Below, piece by piece: positions 33,901-43,432 of a DNA stretch of 64,000 nt; the first letter of the stretch is position 1, and every line of letters begins with the position of its first letter. The notes under the pieces were generated by a model. It did no database searches, had not been told where the DNA came from, and was given only the letters and a program-made list of their open reading frames with translations. The DNA lies in assembly GCF_037392515.1 (NCBI RefSeq), contig NC_090290.1, forward strand, positions 372,001 to 436,000. Direction: 5' to 3'. Source of the DNA: Haliotis asinina (Eukaryota > Mollusca > Gastropoda > Lepetellida > Haliotidae). The position numbers and the translations under genes were made by a program.

Positions 33901-33917
33901 TGTTCCGTGCACTGACC
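27858..33917 (-). CDS. M28-family zinc peptidase-like protein, seven exons, 5' end missing
   Basis: M28 enzymes are co-catalytic zinc aminopeptidases and carboxypeptidases; this divergent secreted branch has unknown substrates. Exons (minus strand): 33727-33917, 33419-33527, 32914-33030, 31706-31872, 30105-30384, 28117-28263, 27858-27919. All introns are GT-AG and every junction keeps the frame, about 356 codons. Zinc-site elements: HYDT with TPG, VDSNGAGV, VIVMDTIMNFN and MRSDHRTFW. The canonical Glu-Glu pair after VAFD is absent (reads FLLNED), so activity is doubtful. The C-terminus VSLLGFLGTLLWINAVFTV is a hydrophobic tail, GPI signal or membrane anchor. The start and signal peptide lie upstream and were not found. 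Confidence 0.85.
28117..28263 (-). CDS. M28-like gene, penultimate exon
   Basis: Acceptor gttacag, donor gtaatt. Two bases complete the codon left by the previous exon. Encodes NFRGYMKTCFHSSCDDMSRV and KTTQAVIDTVNKLAP, a Cys-containing C-terminal part of the peptidase domain. Confidence 0.85.
28450..28625 (+). repeat. tRNA-derived SINE in an M28 intron
   Basis: A box-like tagtctagtgg, B box-like ggttcgagtc, tail ggcataaaaccatactcact. Antisense to the gene. Confidence 0.82.
28664..28885 (-). repeat. Family-1 SINE-like repeat in an M28 intron
   Basis: From tttagttttatgccgcattc to catggattgctgaagac, with a central deletion of about 40 bp. Confidence 0.82.
29290..29510 (-). repeat. Family-1 SINE-like repeat, degenerate, in an M28 intron
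   Basis: Recognised from ggcggcggtttgtaaata, gatgacatgtgcca and gggttgctgaagacc. Confidence 0.7.
29970..30125. repeat. 45-bp tandem repeat covering an exon end and its splice donor
   Basis: Three full units and a partial one, each holding the reverse complement of ITDTG coding sequence and the following gtaaga or gtgaga donor. The period is 15 codons exactly. Confidence 0.9.
30105..30384 (-). CDS. M28-like gene, exon with the distal zinc His
   Basis: Acceptor tttcag, donor gtaaga. Encodes LFPNVVSSIASNNNKGD, then SDLMRSDHRTFWSRGIPSIF and ITDTG. The DH pair carries the last zinc ligand. Two further in-frame copies of the donor follow at 45-bp spacing (ends at 30060 and 30015), so longer exon versions adding 15 or 30 residues are possible. 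Confidence 0.85.
30414..30560 (+). repeat. tRNA-derived SINE in an M28 intron
   Basis: A box-like tagccagtggttaatgcg, B box-like ggttcgattcc, tail gatattgctggaatg; truncated before the CACT run. It begins 30 bp from the exon's acceptor. Confidence 0.75.
31425..31610 (-). repeat. Family-1 SINE-like repeat, 5' part only, in an M28 intron
   Basis: Contains aacaatccagtgaccaacag, gcgagcctgaccacc and gcatgggttgctgaag; the CACT-tail end is absent. Confidence 0.75.
31706..31872 (-). CDS. M28-like gene, exon with GSESF and VMDT
   Basis: Acceptor cacag, donor gtaata. Encodes ACTSLGCGSESFMNEWVN and GVIVMDTIMNFNDSQ; the Asp of MDT is the expected second-site zinc ligand. Ends in phase 0. Confidence 0.82.
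32190..32600 (+). pseudogene. Possible LINE reverse-transcriptase C-terminal remnant in an M28 intron
   Basis: Broken plus-strand frames read FQQPCFKFVWKDKTDV and CKWKALVENCIRNPF, similar in pattern to the region after the RT core of some LINEs. No catalytic motif is present, so this is a weak call. Confidence 0.35.
32914..33030 (-). CDS. M28-like gene, exon with VDSNGAG
   Basis: Acceptor tttcag, donor gttaga. Completes the Gly codon split with the previous exon. Encodes VDSNGAGVVGMLQAAQHLA and FTVVFVAFDFLLNE. The bridging Asp is present; the family's usual Glu pair after FD is not. Confidence 0.85.
33045..33185 (-). repeat. tRNA-derived SINE in an M28 intron
   Basis: Minus strand: ctaacctagtgattaaagcg (A box region), gggttcgattccccat (B box), then ccgtgatattg and a short tail. 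Sense with respect to the gene. Confidence 0.78.
33419..33527 (-). CDS. M28-like gene, exon with the HYDT zinc motif
   Basis: Acceptor tttcag, donor gtatgg. Phase 0 in, one base over at the end. Encodes VKGKNVIGV, then VVGVAAHYDTARDTPG; the His is the expected first zinc ligand. Confidence 0.85.
33727..33917 (-). CDS. M28-like gene, first identified exon
   Basis: Acceptor AG at 33918-33919, donor gtaggt at 33721-33726. It enters with two bases of a split codon and leaves in phase 0. Encodes the N-terminal helix region (GTTDVDTAWMKTTIQSHFSQ and ILEQFTGYGLETHTH), where M28 proteins define their substrate-side fold before the zinc site. Confidence 0.8.
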
Positions 33918-35643
33918 CTATATGTACACAGGTAAGTCATGTACTACATCTGTTGGGTCATCCACGACCATTTCAAAGATCATAGCTTTTTGGAACGAGA
34001 GCGGAATTGATTTTCCAGTAGTTTGAGAAATGCGAGCGATCGGACATTAGATTTTAGCTAATGTTAAAATTGATTCATATAATGTACTCCTATAGGTACA
34101 TGCATTTGAATATGTTGCTAATGCATTTACAACAATAACTATAAATTATGATCTACTTTCTACCTTTCAAGCGATATAAAGTTTGTGTCCTTGATTTACT
34201 TGAATAATCAGTATTTTGTTTCAGTGACTAACATTCGCATGCTTTCATTGTCACAACGTTTTGGTCTCCTAATGGCTTAGAAACACGTACGAGACTTCTT
34301 AAGATATACATGATGACATTTACATGAAAGCAGCAGATTAACTGAGACCATTACACTCCGAGTTTGTACATGTCAACTCGAGATAAATAACTTGTGATAT
34401 ACGCTGCCAGAAGTAGAGATTGTGTGTGTTTTGCGTGTATACTTATCATAATTGTGCGAACGTGAAGGTGAAGTAGCATCCTTGTTTCTAGAATTGTCCG
34501 TGAGAACATTAGTAGAGGTCGGAATGAAAACTCGGAGTGGAAAGTCGATGGTATAATGGTCTGCGACAGCGTCATACTACGTTACGCTAAAAGATGCTAC
34601 TCTTTAACCATACAACAGCCCCTACCTGAAAGTAACAATAAACCTCATTTTACACCAATGTTCCTTTAAGCATATATTATGGGATACTGGACGCTATGGT
34701 TATCTATTCCTCTCAATGCTATTCTTGAACCCAGTCGACAGGACATCAGCATAATGACATCCACACATAAAACTTGCAAAATGTATTCAACAAGTCGGAT
34801 TTATGTGTAATTTGAATTATGCAAGGGGTACATTAATTCTCAGCCTTCTCAGTAAATGGTCTTGAGTTAGTCTGTGTAACTTGAAACATTTCTATTTTTT
34901 TTTATAATTTGATCAACATTTGTCTTCTTTCGTTGATTTCGTGGTCGATGATTTTCGAATGATGTTCTGACAAGGGGCGATATTATTAAATGTCAGTATG
35001 TCAATTTCATAATATTGTTATGAGTCTATCGTCACAAAAAGGAAACGTCTCCATGATGAAACCAGCTTTAGTTGAAGAATGTTTTGTTATTGGATTTCTT
35101 TAAAAAATGGAATGACGGAATACAAAAATAGTCATCTTTGTATGATTGTATTTCACTCAAAATCGACGTTTACCGTAGACAATAAAATGGCCGTCTCTGC
35201 TTCTACAAGTAGGAGCCAAATTGAAAACAATTCTGTTGCCTCAAAAAAGAAACAGAGCTTTCTAAGTACAAATTCTACCTGCTAGTTTTTCACATTGTTT
35301 GAAATCGCCATGTCGTTTGTGTTTTTTTAAGAATTTGCACAAGTGCAACCAAATACTGCAAAATGTAACCTGATACTTATGCCTTCTTGCAGACTGTGCA
35401 TGTTCATACTGTGTTCATCTGGGGAACAGACTAGCTTGGAGCAATGACAAAACTGATATTGACTTAAAGAGTGACCCTGTTTCTTCAGTTTTATGAAAGT
35501 AATATAAAATGATCATGCCAGGCCCAGAAGAAGTTTGTTGTAATGATGCTGTGAATCACCGACAGTAAAACCAAAAGTAATAGATAATTATATATTGCGT
35601 AGGAGGTGCAACCTGTTTTTGAGATAGATTTTCTTTCCCATAA
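33918..35643. other. Spacer or intron upstream of the M28 exons
   Basis: The missing first exon of the M28 gene may lie here or beyond. I searched the minus strand for a Met plus hydrophobic stretch followed by a donor and found none convincing. Confidence 0.35.
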
Positions 35644-36086
35644 TTGAGCCCCGCAATATATGATTATGTGTTGTCGAGTTTGGGGGCTAATTCGTTGAGA
35701 TCTGAATTTGGATTTCTTGACGACAATGTCAAGCACTTACAGTTGTTACGCATGTGCAGAAAATTGAAACTACACGTTCTTAATGGGAGATCGGGGTCGG
35801 ACCATAAAGGGGAGTTTCCGTTCATAGGTTGCCGAGGGATCAGTTTAGTGGATTACTGCATAGTGTCAACCCATATCCATAATAAATCTAAAAACTAAAA
35901 AAACGGACTCTCATCATCCCCCAGTAACAAAAAGCAAAAAAAAGGACAAAAAGCAACCTGTGACAAGAGTATAAGTAACGAAATTGCTAACGCTGCGAAA
36001 AGTAAGTTGTAAAGACTTCTGGAAATCAGTATAAGAGACATTGTGAAACTAACTCTGCACCTGCACGCATTGTTTCGGTTAAGAAT

Positions 36087-36838
36087 TCACCGTGACAAAC
36101 GATGTAAGCCATCAACCTTTTGTTCATTCAAATAAGTCTTATGGTCAGCATGAACACTCTGCTTGAAATCTTCCATCAACACAAACCGTCTCAAACCATC
36201 AAAATCTGTGACCTCCTTAGACCCGCAACACCTATCAAACTCTGTTTCCTTCTCTCTAGCAAACTCTACAAAAGTCCCAGTGCCCCTTTTGTGAGCATTT
36301 CTGAATTTCTGACGATAAGCCCCAGGCACTAACTCGTAAGCTTTCAAAAGTGTACTCTTGACAAGATCATAATCTGAGATTTGTCGTACTGACAAAGCTG
36401 AATAAGCATCCTGAGCTTTACCCTTCAAAACAGTTTGCAATAGCATAGTCCATGACTCCCTAGGCCACTTGAGATATTCAGCGACTTTCTCAAAATGTAG
36501 AAAGTATTTGTCTACTTCTTTCTCATTAAAAGGGGGTACAAGTCTAGCATGCCTTGCAATCTCAAAAGTGGAAGAAGGGTTTTCTCAGGAGGATTTTCAA
36601 GTTTTTTTCAGAGCAATTTCTTTGTCAATTTGCAATTTCTTCAATTCTAATTCCTTTCTATTTCTTTTTCTATTTCCTTGTCCATCTCAAACCTTTTCAT
36701 TTCCATCTTTTTCAGTTCTTCTTGTTTTCTTTTTTCTTCTTTTTGAATTTGTAACTGAATTTCAAGTTTCGCTATTTCTAATTGGTCCGAACATTCCTCC
36801 CTCACCATTTCCAAAACATCATCTTCAAAAACTCCCAC
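36087..36838 (-). pseudogene. Gag protein with coiled coil and SCAN-like capsid domain, truncated
   Basis: Gag forms the particle that packages element RNA. The start at 36838 gives MGVFEDDVLEMVREECSDQL, then a highly charged Lys/Glu coiled coil. One or more frameshifts near 36600 lead to RHARLVPPFNEKEVDKYF and LLQTVLKGKAQDAYSALS, AYELVPGAYRQKFRNAHKRG and FVEFAREKETEFD, the pattern shared by Gypsy-type capsids and the SCAN domain derived from them. The frame stops where the gene joins the residual LTR end; no zinc knuckle, protease or polymerase remains. Confidence 0.78.
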
Positions 36839-37089
36839 ATCAATTTAATGATTCAACACAATTTTCAAAATCTGAAATTGCTTCATTGCAGGTTTGGCAT
36901 CAAGTTTGAGATGTGAAGAAAATTGCAATAAGTCTGACATCCTCAACGGACTAATTGTCTCAGAGTCAGGGGACAATACAAACTTCTCAAGTTCAAACAC
37001 CAATTTGCTGGTTCAACAATTAACTTGTTGCAAAATTGCAAACAATTGGAATATATTTCACAAATGGTCCCAAATATCAAATGTATTCT

Positions 37090-37107
37090 ATCCCGGACGA
37101 GCCCCCA
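37090..37107 (-). other. Primer-binding site, tRNA-Pro type
   Basis: The minus strand reads TGGGGGCTCGTCCGGGAT, 18 bases complementary to the 3' end of tRNA-Pro and the well-known primer site class used by many retroviruses and some LTR elements. It lies 4 bp inside the LTR. Confidence 0.9.
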
Positions 37108-37111
37108 ATTT

Positions 37112-37781
37112 TGTTAAGAATTTACCGTGACAAACGACGTAAGAAATCCCCCTGTGAACCAGCAAAACAGAACAAAGACAAGTCATAAACGTTCAAATAA
37201 TATTATTATGCAACGAGAGCAAGGTATACAAAGTCACAAGTCAATTTCACAATGCTGATTACACAAAAAGTCATACAATTTAAGAGAGACAAAATCTAAG
37301 TCAATGGGTCACAAAAATACAATATATCCAACTCGCCAAAGTCTCAGTACGAGAGGTAATCAACTATGCAGAATGTCAACACAGCGATCTGTGTGACAGC
37401 AGATAATATAGGTCAGGCATTGACGGGTTTTTAAGTGTTGGCCTTGATGTAATGCCAGCAAATATGAATGAGTGTGTGTCGCCCTCCACACAGCAACCAG
37501 CCTTTTTGTATACATGTGTTCTAAGTGATTTCCCGAAAGTTCGGGCACACATGATTATCGTCAACACTGTAGAATGCCCTCGAATAAGTCTCCCGGAAGT
37601 AAACACGTAGAAAATTAGGAGCAGATAAATTCCGGAAAACCATAATCCTAAAAGTGTTGACCAGCTATTAAAACGAAATGTGACCCATCATATTTAATAT
37701 TCAAAACACTAAATGTTGTGACCCAATAATAATTATTATTGAATTAATAACAAAATATACAGAAAACACACACTCGTAACA
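37112..37781 (-). repeat. 5' long terminal repeat
   Basis: On the minus strand it begins TGTTACGAG and ends TTCTTAACA, the TG...CA form of LTRs, about 670 bp. The primer-binding site follows after 4 bp. The outer boundary could shift by three bases because of a repeated TGT. Confidence 0.75.
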
Positions 37782-37955
37782 ACATATCGACCAATACATG
37801 GTTTGATTATCTTAGGGATCTCCTAAACCCCCAATTAACTGAAAATTTGCAATTTGACAAAGATGTCAAAGAGTTCTTAGACAGTCATGATGTTGGAAGC
37901 TGCAACGAGTGTAGAAACTGTGATGATCTGTTAGGTACCGAGATCTCTGACGAAG

Positions 37956-38225
37956 TGAGTGAGTGAGTGAGTGAGTTTAGTTTTACGCATCACTCAGCAA
38001 TATTCCAGCTATATGGCGGCGGTTTGTTAATAATCGAGTCTGGACCAGACTATCCAGTGATCAACAACGTGAGCATCGATCTGCGCAATTGGGAACCGAT
38101 GACATGTGTCAACCAAGTAAGCGAGTCTGACTAGCCGATCCCGTTAGTCGCCTCTTACGGCAAGCATAGTCGCCTTTTATGGCAAGCATGGATTGCTGAA
38201 GACCTTTTCTACCCCCGGGACCTTC
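37956..38225 (-). repeat. Family-1 SINE-like repeat with target duplication
   Basis: Full copy from (GTGA)n and tttagttttacg to gggaccttc, flanked by the 6-bp direct repeat acgaag at 37950-37955 and 38226-38231. The LINE reading frame continues on both sides, which fixes the insertion boundaries and the element length of about 270 bp. Confidence 0.93.
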
Positions 38226-39700
38226 ACGAAGATATATTGAATTCAATGAAACATCTTAAGAGGGGTAAATCCCCTGCTGCGGACGGTATTCCCACAGAAG
38301 CTCTGAAAGAGTCATGTTCATTACTATTGCCATTTAACAAACGGTTCTTCAATGAAATATTGAACAAAGGAAACGTTCAGAATCATGGCATATGGGTTTG
38401 ATTGTGTCCTTATATAAAACTGGAAACAGGAATGATCCGAATAACTACAGGTGGATTGCCCTTCTTGATATTCTTAGTAAGGTATTTATGTACATACTAT
38501 GATCATGCATTAAAATTTGGGTCACCTCACAAGACCTGATATCCCATTCACAGGCGGCATTTAGGGAAGATTATAGCACAATTGACCAAATATTTATTTT
38601 CAACTCCTCAATACATAAATATATCAGAAAGGATCGCGGCAAATTTTATTGTATTTTCGTCGATTACCAGAAAGCTTTCGACACAGTGTATAGAAACAAA
38701 TTTCTTTCAGTTCTCCTAAATAATGGCCTACATGGCAAAATGATTACGTTGCTTCGTAGTACGTATTACAAATGTTAAATGTTATTGTATGGAGCAGAAA
38801 TCTTGGGGACAGTGTATCGACAAAACAATGAAAAGGTGCACTTACATTTTTGTAAATTTGTCTTTCAAACAGCGTCCTGTTGTTACTGCTCACGCACAAA
38901 AGCTAACTTAGCTGAGTGTGGCCGACATCCACTTCATGTAAATTATAAAACTAGAATATTATCGTATTGGTTTACGGCTACTGAGACAGCCTGACTGTCG
39001 AAATTAAAAAAAATCGTATCTTATGTTAAAATGTCTAGATACCAATTGGGGCTCAGCAGTGCTAGAGTTATTGTTCCAGCATGGCCTGTCTTATGCTTGG
39101 TTTAACCAAGGTAGGTAATAATGAATTGTTTCATGAGTATATTTAAACAAAGATGTAAAGATATTTATTATCAAGAGTGGACAGCTTCCGTAAATGCTTC
39201 CTATTATTTGCAGACTTATTCAACCTATAAACTTCATATAATGCCGGAAACCTACTTACGAGTATTACATTCTGTTCATTTGCGTAGAGCGCTGACGAAA
39301 TTGAGTATCGCTGGTCTTATCATGCAATTATATAGAAGACTATAGGAGAAGTGCACACACCGCAACTGTGCGCTTAAAAATACTGATGGAGGGGACTGTT
39401 CCGCAATTGGCATGTGTCAACAATAAGATAGAAAGCAAATATCATGTATTACTAGAATGTCATTGTATGACGATGTACGAAAAATATATCTACCATGCTA
39501 TTATTACACCAACCCAAATCCTCGTAAGTTTATAGCTCTTTTGAATTCAAAATCAGCTAGTATACTGGTACGTTTTGTTGTGAATTGTACAAAATAATGC
39601 AGTCACGTACAGATCATGTATAAATTAAATTAAGTTATAAATGTCGATGTATTATTGGCCTCATGGCCATTCATACAATAAAATCTTCTGTCTGGCTGTC

Positions 39701-40152
39701 TGTCTCAAATACTTACAGAGCCTGACATTTCTTTTTTTAAGTTGGCAAAGGCAATTTTTCATACTGTATGTAACAGGAACACATCACCATCAGACACTTC
39801 AGCAAACAGCAACAATCCGTGGAAGTTCAGTAGACTAATTTCATATTATGTCATTGCTCCAAACCCAGGAAAGGATATCAAAGTAAGATCTTTCTATTTA
39901 CTTGAATTCTAGCAGAATATGTGGCCTGTTGAATTTCACCAGAGAACACATAATTCTTACATGTATATGGTCTCAGTTTTCATCAAATGATAACAAAGTG
40001 TTTGAGGTATTTTCAACAAAATACTGTATAGAAACAAAATGCACAAAATAGTGTGAAACGTCTATCCATATATCTTATGGTATAGTTGTGTTAGATAATT
40101 ATGCAAAATTGTTAGTTTTCTACATCACTGAAAGACAGAAATTGCACAATGC
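39701..40152. other. Spacer between LINE and second Polinton remnant
   Basis: AT-rich; no gene recognised. Confidence 0.4.
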
Positions 40153-41003
40153 TCAAAAGTTGAATACATGTGGTGACTGTTCACAGTGTAAGCCTCCTAA
40201 AATACAACACGATGCTCTTTGGTCTTGAAACACCATGACCCCTGTCGAGGCTGGAAGCGGGGACTCTTCCTGGTTGTACATAAATACGACAATGTTTATG
40301 ATGATTGATTGATTGTTGTTGTTGTTGTTGGTCCACCGCAGTTTGATCCCTTTCGCGATTTTGATGCCAACGCTGTCCGTTATTTTAGCTGAGCTAGACT
40401 TATTGACCAACGTAGAATTCTCCGGCATATTTTCCAGGACGTTGACCACGCAGTCGAGTTCCGACACCACCTGCAATGCCATGTTTTGCATCCCGTGTTT
40501 ACTTGAGATCGTGAGGGCTATTTTACGTGATAGTATCTGGACGACCATGCTTCGTCTATGCGTATAGACGTAAGCCAAGATCAGCGTCCTGTTGTTGACG
40601 ACTTTGGTCAGATAGTGGCCTTTGTTTTCCGTGAACGTGTAGGGAGACCTGAGCTTGAGGGTGAAAATCCTGTCGATCTGAATTAGCATGAGCACACATT
40701 TGTCATTGTTGGTGTGTACGGCGTGTCTCAAACAACGACCGTCCTCTCGACTTCGTCCAGGTCGAACAGCTTGCCACCGAACGCTGCGACGGTAATCCAT
40801 TCGTCCATGTCGTTGCAGATGAGGTCCTACCACGTGTTGCTGTTTGCTCCTCCAACATCTACGACACTGACTTGGGCACTGATATTGCCAGCGGGCTCTT
40901 CAACGCATTTGTTCAACGCTACCAGAACGCGAAGATGCAGCCAGGGTTTGACGTGCTCCATGATGCTGAGGTAGTCGATTTTGACCGGTTTGAGTGTTTT
41001 CAT
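40153..41003 (-). pseudogene. Unidentified gene, probably of the adjacent Polinton-like element
   Basis: From the minus-strand ATG at 41003 the frame reads MKTLKPVKIDYLSIMEHVKP and continues through VSVVDVGG and DMDEWITVAAFGGKLFDLDE with one TAG near 40828. After a frameshift near 40730 the longer part has IDRIFTLKLRSPYTFTENKG, YLTKVVNNRTLILAYVYTHR and a C-terminal Asn run. No motif is known to me. The convergent position next to polymerase and integrase remnants suggests a Polinton gene, possibly structural, but this is inference. Confidence 0.45.
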
Positions 41004-41969
41004 CTAACACCGAGAGTTGGAGTTTCGTGAGGGTGACCCACATTAATTTCTTGTATGCTAAGAGAACGATTCATTTATTTGTTTCTATTTTCAAGGACAC
41101 TGCTATTAACAGCATGGAAGGGCGTTCATCTTGAACATTGTCTGTTGTGAGCAGCTGATTGAGATGGATGTACTGTCTGCAATACAGCACAAAGGTGGGT
41201 AGTTTCGTACCTGTAACGGTGGTTTGCAGTGGTATGTCATTCTGCGGCAACCCCTGGCCAGAGACCAACTGAATCTCAAGTTGGTTTTGTTCTTATTTGA
41301 AAGCAGGACGTCCCGTTTGAGTCGTTCATTCTTGAGGAGTGTGATCAATAACCTGTATGATCGTGCATGTGGCCATGCTGAGCTAGCAGGTGCAAACGCA
41401 TTCTGGCATCATCGGTAAAATGATGGATTACGATGCACAGAAGCAGTTAGTGGTGAATGTCGAGGATGCCTTGCCAGACCGGTGGATTTACCGATGGTCA
41501 TGCAGTGATACCAAGACACGTTGCAATATACCCGGTCGAAAGTGGACTTAATGTTGTGGGTGAGGTTGTACATGACTCTGAGCGACATGCAACTGACAGT
41601 GGTGGGCTATAACAATGAAATTGTCATGGCGATCTGCGATCAAAAGTTTGGGATCAATCCCAGGTTCACGACGCACCACTCATGCATACCAATGAAACAG
41701 GTATAGTAAAACCACCCCCAGCTCAGAGCCAAGCATTCGACCATCGCTGACATTGCTATCAACACAAAAACATCAAAAACACATATACCATAAAAATGGC
41801 ACTCGTGGTCGGGGGAATCACCGTCGGAATGTGTCTTACTTTGTTAAAAATTCTTAGGCGGTGACGTACAACAGACGGGCCATGCTGACCATGGTCGTCC
41901 ACAGGTCTAGGATGAGCCACATGAGCGTTTTCAACAAGAAGCCCAGTAACCAAATATCAGTTAACCATC
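41004..41969. other. Decayed sequence inside the second Polinton-like remnant
   Basis: Broken minus-strand frames, for instance LPQNDIPLQTTVTGTKLP and LYCRQYIHLNQLL, look like former coding sequence continuing the gene class of 40153-41003. Nothing can be assigned. Confidence 0.35.
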
Positions 41970-42735
41970 AAAATGTCACTCCAAAAACCTCAGTCAAATG
42001 CTAGCACCGAGTACATCACCCAATCCGACTCTGTCCCCTAGACCATCAATACCTCGGTGCTACGCATACAAGAATCATTGGAAAAATATAGCCACATGGG
42101 CTCTGGTTGGGTTGTGAATACCACCAACACTGTTTATCTCGACACAGTGAATTACCAACCACTCAAAGGATAGTCACTCCCTGTGCCCAAACATTTCAGA
42201 TAAATGCGCCGTCATTATCCAAAGGGAATGACATTAATAATTATTGCTCAGTGGTAGTGTTCATACCAGCCTTGCACGAACCAAAAGGGAATCCACAGCA
42301 TTCCATCTACGACATGAGACTTCTGGAGACTTCTGCGTTTTGACTTCACAGGTGTAGAATGCCTCACACCAAAAAACATGGCACCGTCAACGTGTTTGGT
42401 CACGAATGCAGTAAAATCATTGTGCACCGAATCAGTCTCATGTCATAATGCACAATCAATCTAATTCTGATCGAAAAAGATGACAAGTATCACTACACGC
42501 CGAACCGACTGTTGTATGGTCAGTCAGTGGACGCATGGAGACAAAAAATAACTGTGAACAGTACCTACATAGCTTCATGCTAGCTGACCTACTGGGAGGA
42601 TTGCCGTCACCTAGCAGAGACTGTGATCACAATTCACATGCCCAACGACAACAAGAAAAATTCATCCACCAGAAACAACAAATACCAGAGCCTTACGAGT
42701 GGGTATCAAATAGTAATGGGCAGGGAACCTATCGT
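41970..42735 (+). pseudogene. Polinton-type DNA polymerase B, N-terminal region, decayed
   Basis: Polinton protein-primed family-B polymerases replicate the element. Segments in shifting frames follow the order of that family's N-terminal region: VYLDTVNYQPLKG, then NDINNYCSVVVFIPALHE, FDFTGVEC, VNVFGHECSKIIVHRIS, INLILIEKDDKYHYT, and finally EQYLHSFMLADLLGG with Cys/His residues of a degraded zinc-binding segment. Several stops. Exonuclease and polymerase active-site blocks are missing. Confidence 0.55.
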
Positions 42736-42841
42736 ATATTAGTGTTCTAGCTACATATTCCCGGTAGGATCACATAGCTGGATACATTTCTTCAGTGGCA
42801 GTGCCTTGTAGAAGAGCTATACCCCCTAGTGAATGTGAAAA

Positions 42842-43025
42842 ATGGACAAGGTTGAATGTAGAACAGTAATAAAGTTTCTTATCCTGGAGGGCAACACGGC
42901 CAAGCAGGTTGAAGAGAGACTCATTGCTGTTTACAAGCAGTCTTCCCCTTCTGGTAAGATCAAATGTTGAGTGAAAGAGTTTCAGAGAGGAAGAGGGAGC
43001 TTAGATGATGATCAACTAGTGATAG
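42842..43025 (+). pseudogene. mariner-like transposase N-terminal fragment
   Basis: Starts with ATG, MDKVECRTVIKFLILEGNTA, then VEERLIAVYKQSSPSG, one TGA, and VKEFQRGRGSLDDDQ: the helix-turn-helix pattern of mariner/SETMAR-type transposases. It ends abruptly against polymerase sequence, so it looks like an insertion or recombination junction between two parts of the polymerase remnant. Confidence 0.6.
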
Positions 43026-43044
43026 GAAATCGTTGTATCACCCT

Positions 43045-43310
43045 GCATGAACAAAAGAGTAGGTTTGGTGAGATCCAAAATGTATTCCATAAAAAACACA
43101 CCGTGAAAGGTGAAAGGGGTCAAGAAATATGTGGTGAAACACCACATCAAACACACACTCTTCAAAGAAGCTCTAGAGATCTGTTCCATAAAGGCACGTT
43201 TAATGAGAAGAGGCAAGCACACAATCTATGGCCTCACTCTCAAGATCTTGCTGTCACCCTTGGTTACCAAATGATGGATTTCGAAAGATGGCATATACAT
43301 ACATAGCTGT
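43045..43310 (+). pseudogene. Polinton-type DNA polymerase B, C-terminal remnant
   Basis: Reads KRVGLVRSKMYSIKN, KGVKKYVVKHHIKHTLFKEA, GKHTIYGLTLKILLSPL and WISKDGIYT with two stops, the order found at the C-terminus of Polinton polymerases. Same strand and element as 41970-42735. Confidence 0.55.
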
Positions 43311-43432
43311 GGATACCAACAGGTATCGATGCATTGGGAGTTTCCAAGACTCCTGAATAAAGGACACCCCACTCGATGTGTAGAGGCCTAGGCAGACTAC
43401 TGAATGAACGATAACGTGTATACATAATGGAG

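Larger units (their letters stand above)
36078..37781 (-). mobile_element. LTR retrotransposon remnant (Gypsy-like)
   Basis: Minus orientation: 5' LTR 37112-37781, primer-binding site 37090-37107, gag 36087-36838, then only the last 31 bp of the LTR at 36078-36108 (29 of 31 identical to 37113-37143). Pol and most of the 3' LTR are gone, probably by internal deletion. It sits inside the LINE above, whose coding sequence resumes on both sides. Confidence 0.82.
35644..39700 (+). mobile_element. LINE split by an LTR retrotransposon and a SINE
   Basis: Endonuclease end: RKLKLHVLNGR and RGISLVDYCIVS (35644-36077). The frame resumes after the LTR element at 37782 (YLRDLLNPQLTENLQFD), and again after the SINE at 38232 (MKHLKRGKSPAADGIPTE). 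RT: NDPNNYRWIALLDILSKVF, FVDYQKAFDTV. The YADD block is deleted before LLYGAEILG at 38780. The 3' end near 39690 has the ctgtctggctgtctgtct tail also found at the LINE at 58450, suggesting related families. Many stops; inactive. Confidence 0.8.

Noticed and set aside
36469..36909. Plus-strand Phe/Leu/Ser-rich frame
   Set aside because: Antisense of the Lys/Glu coiled coil of the gag gene.
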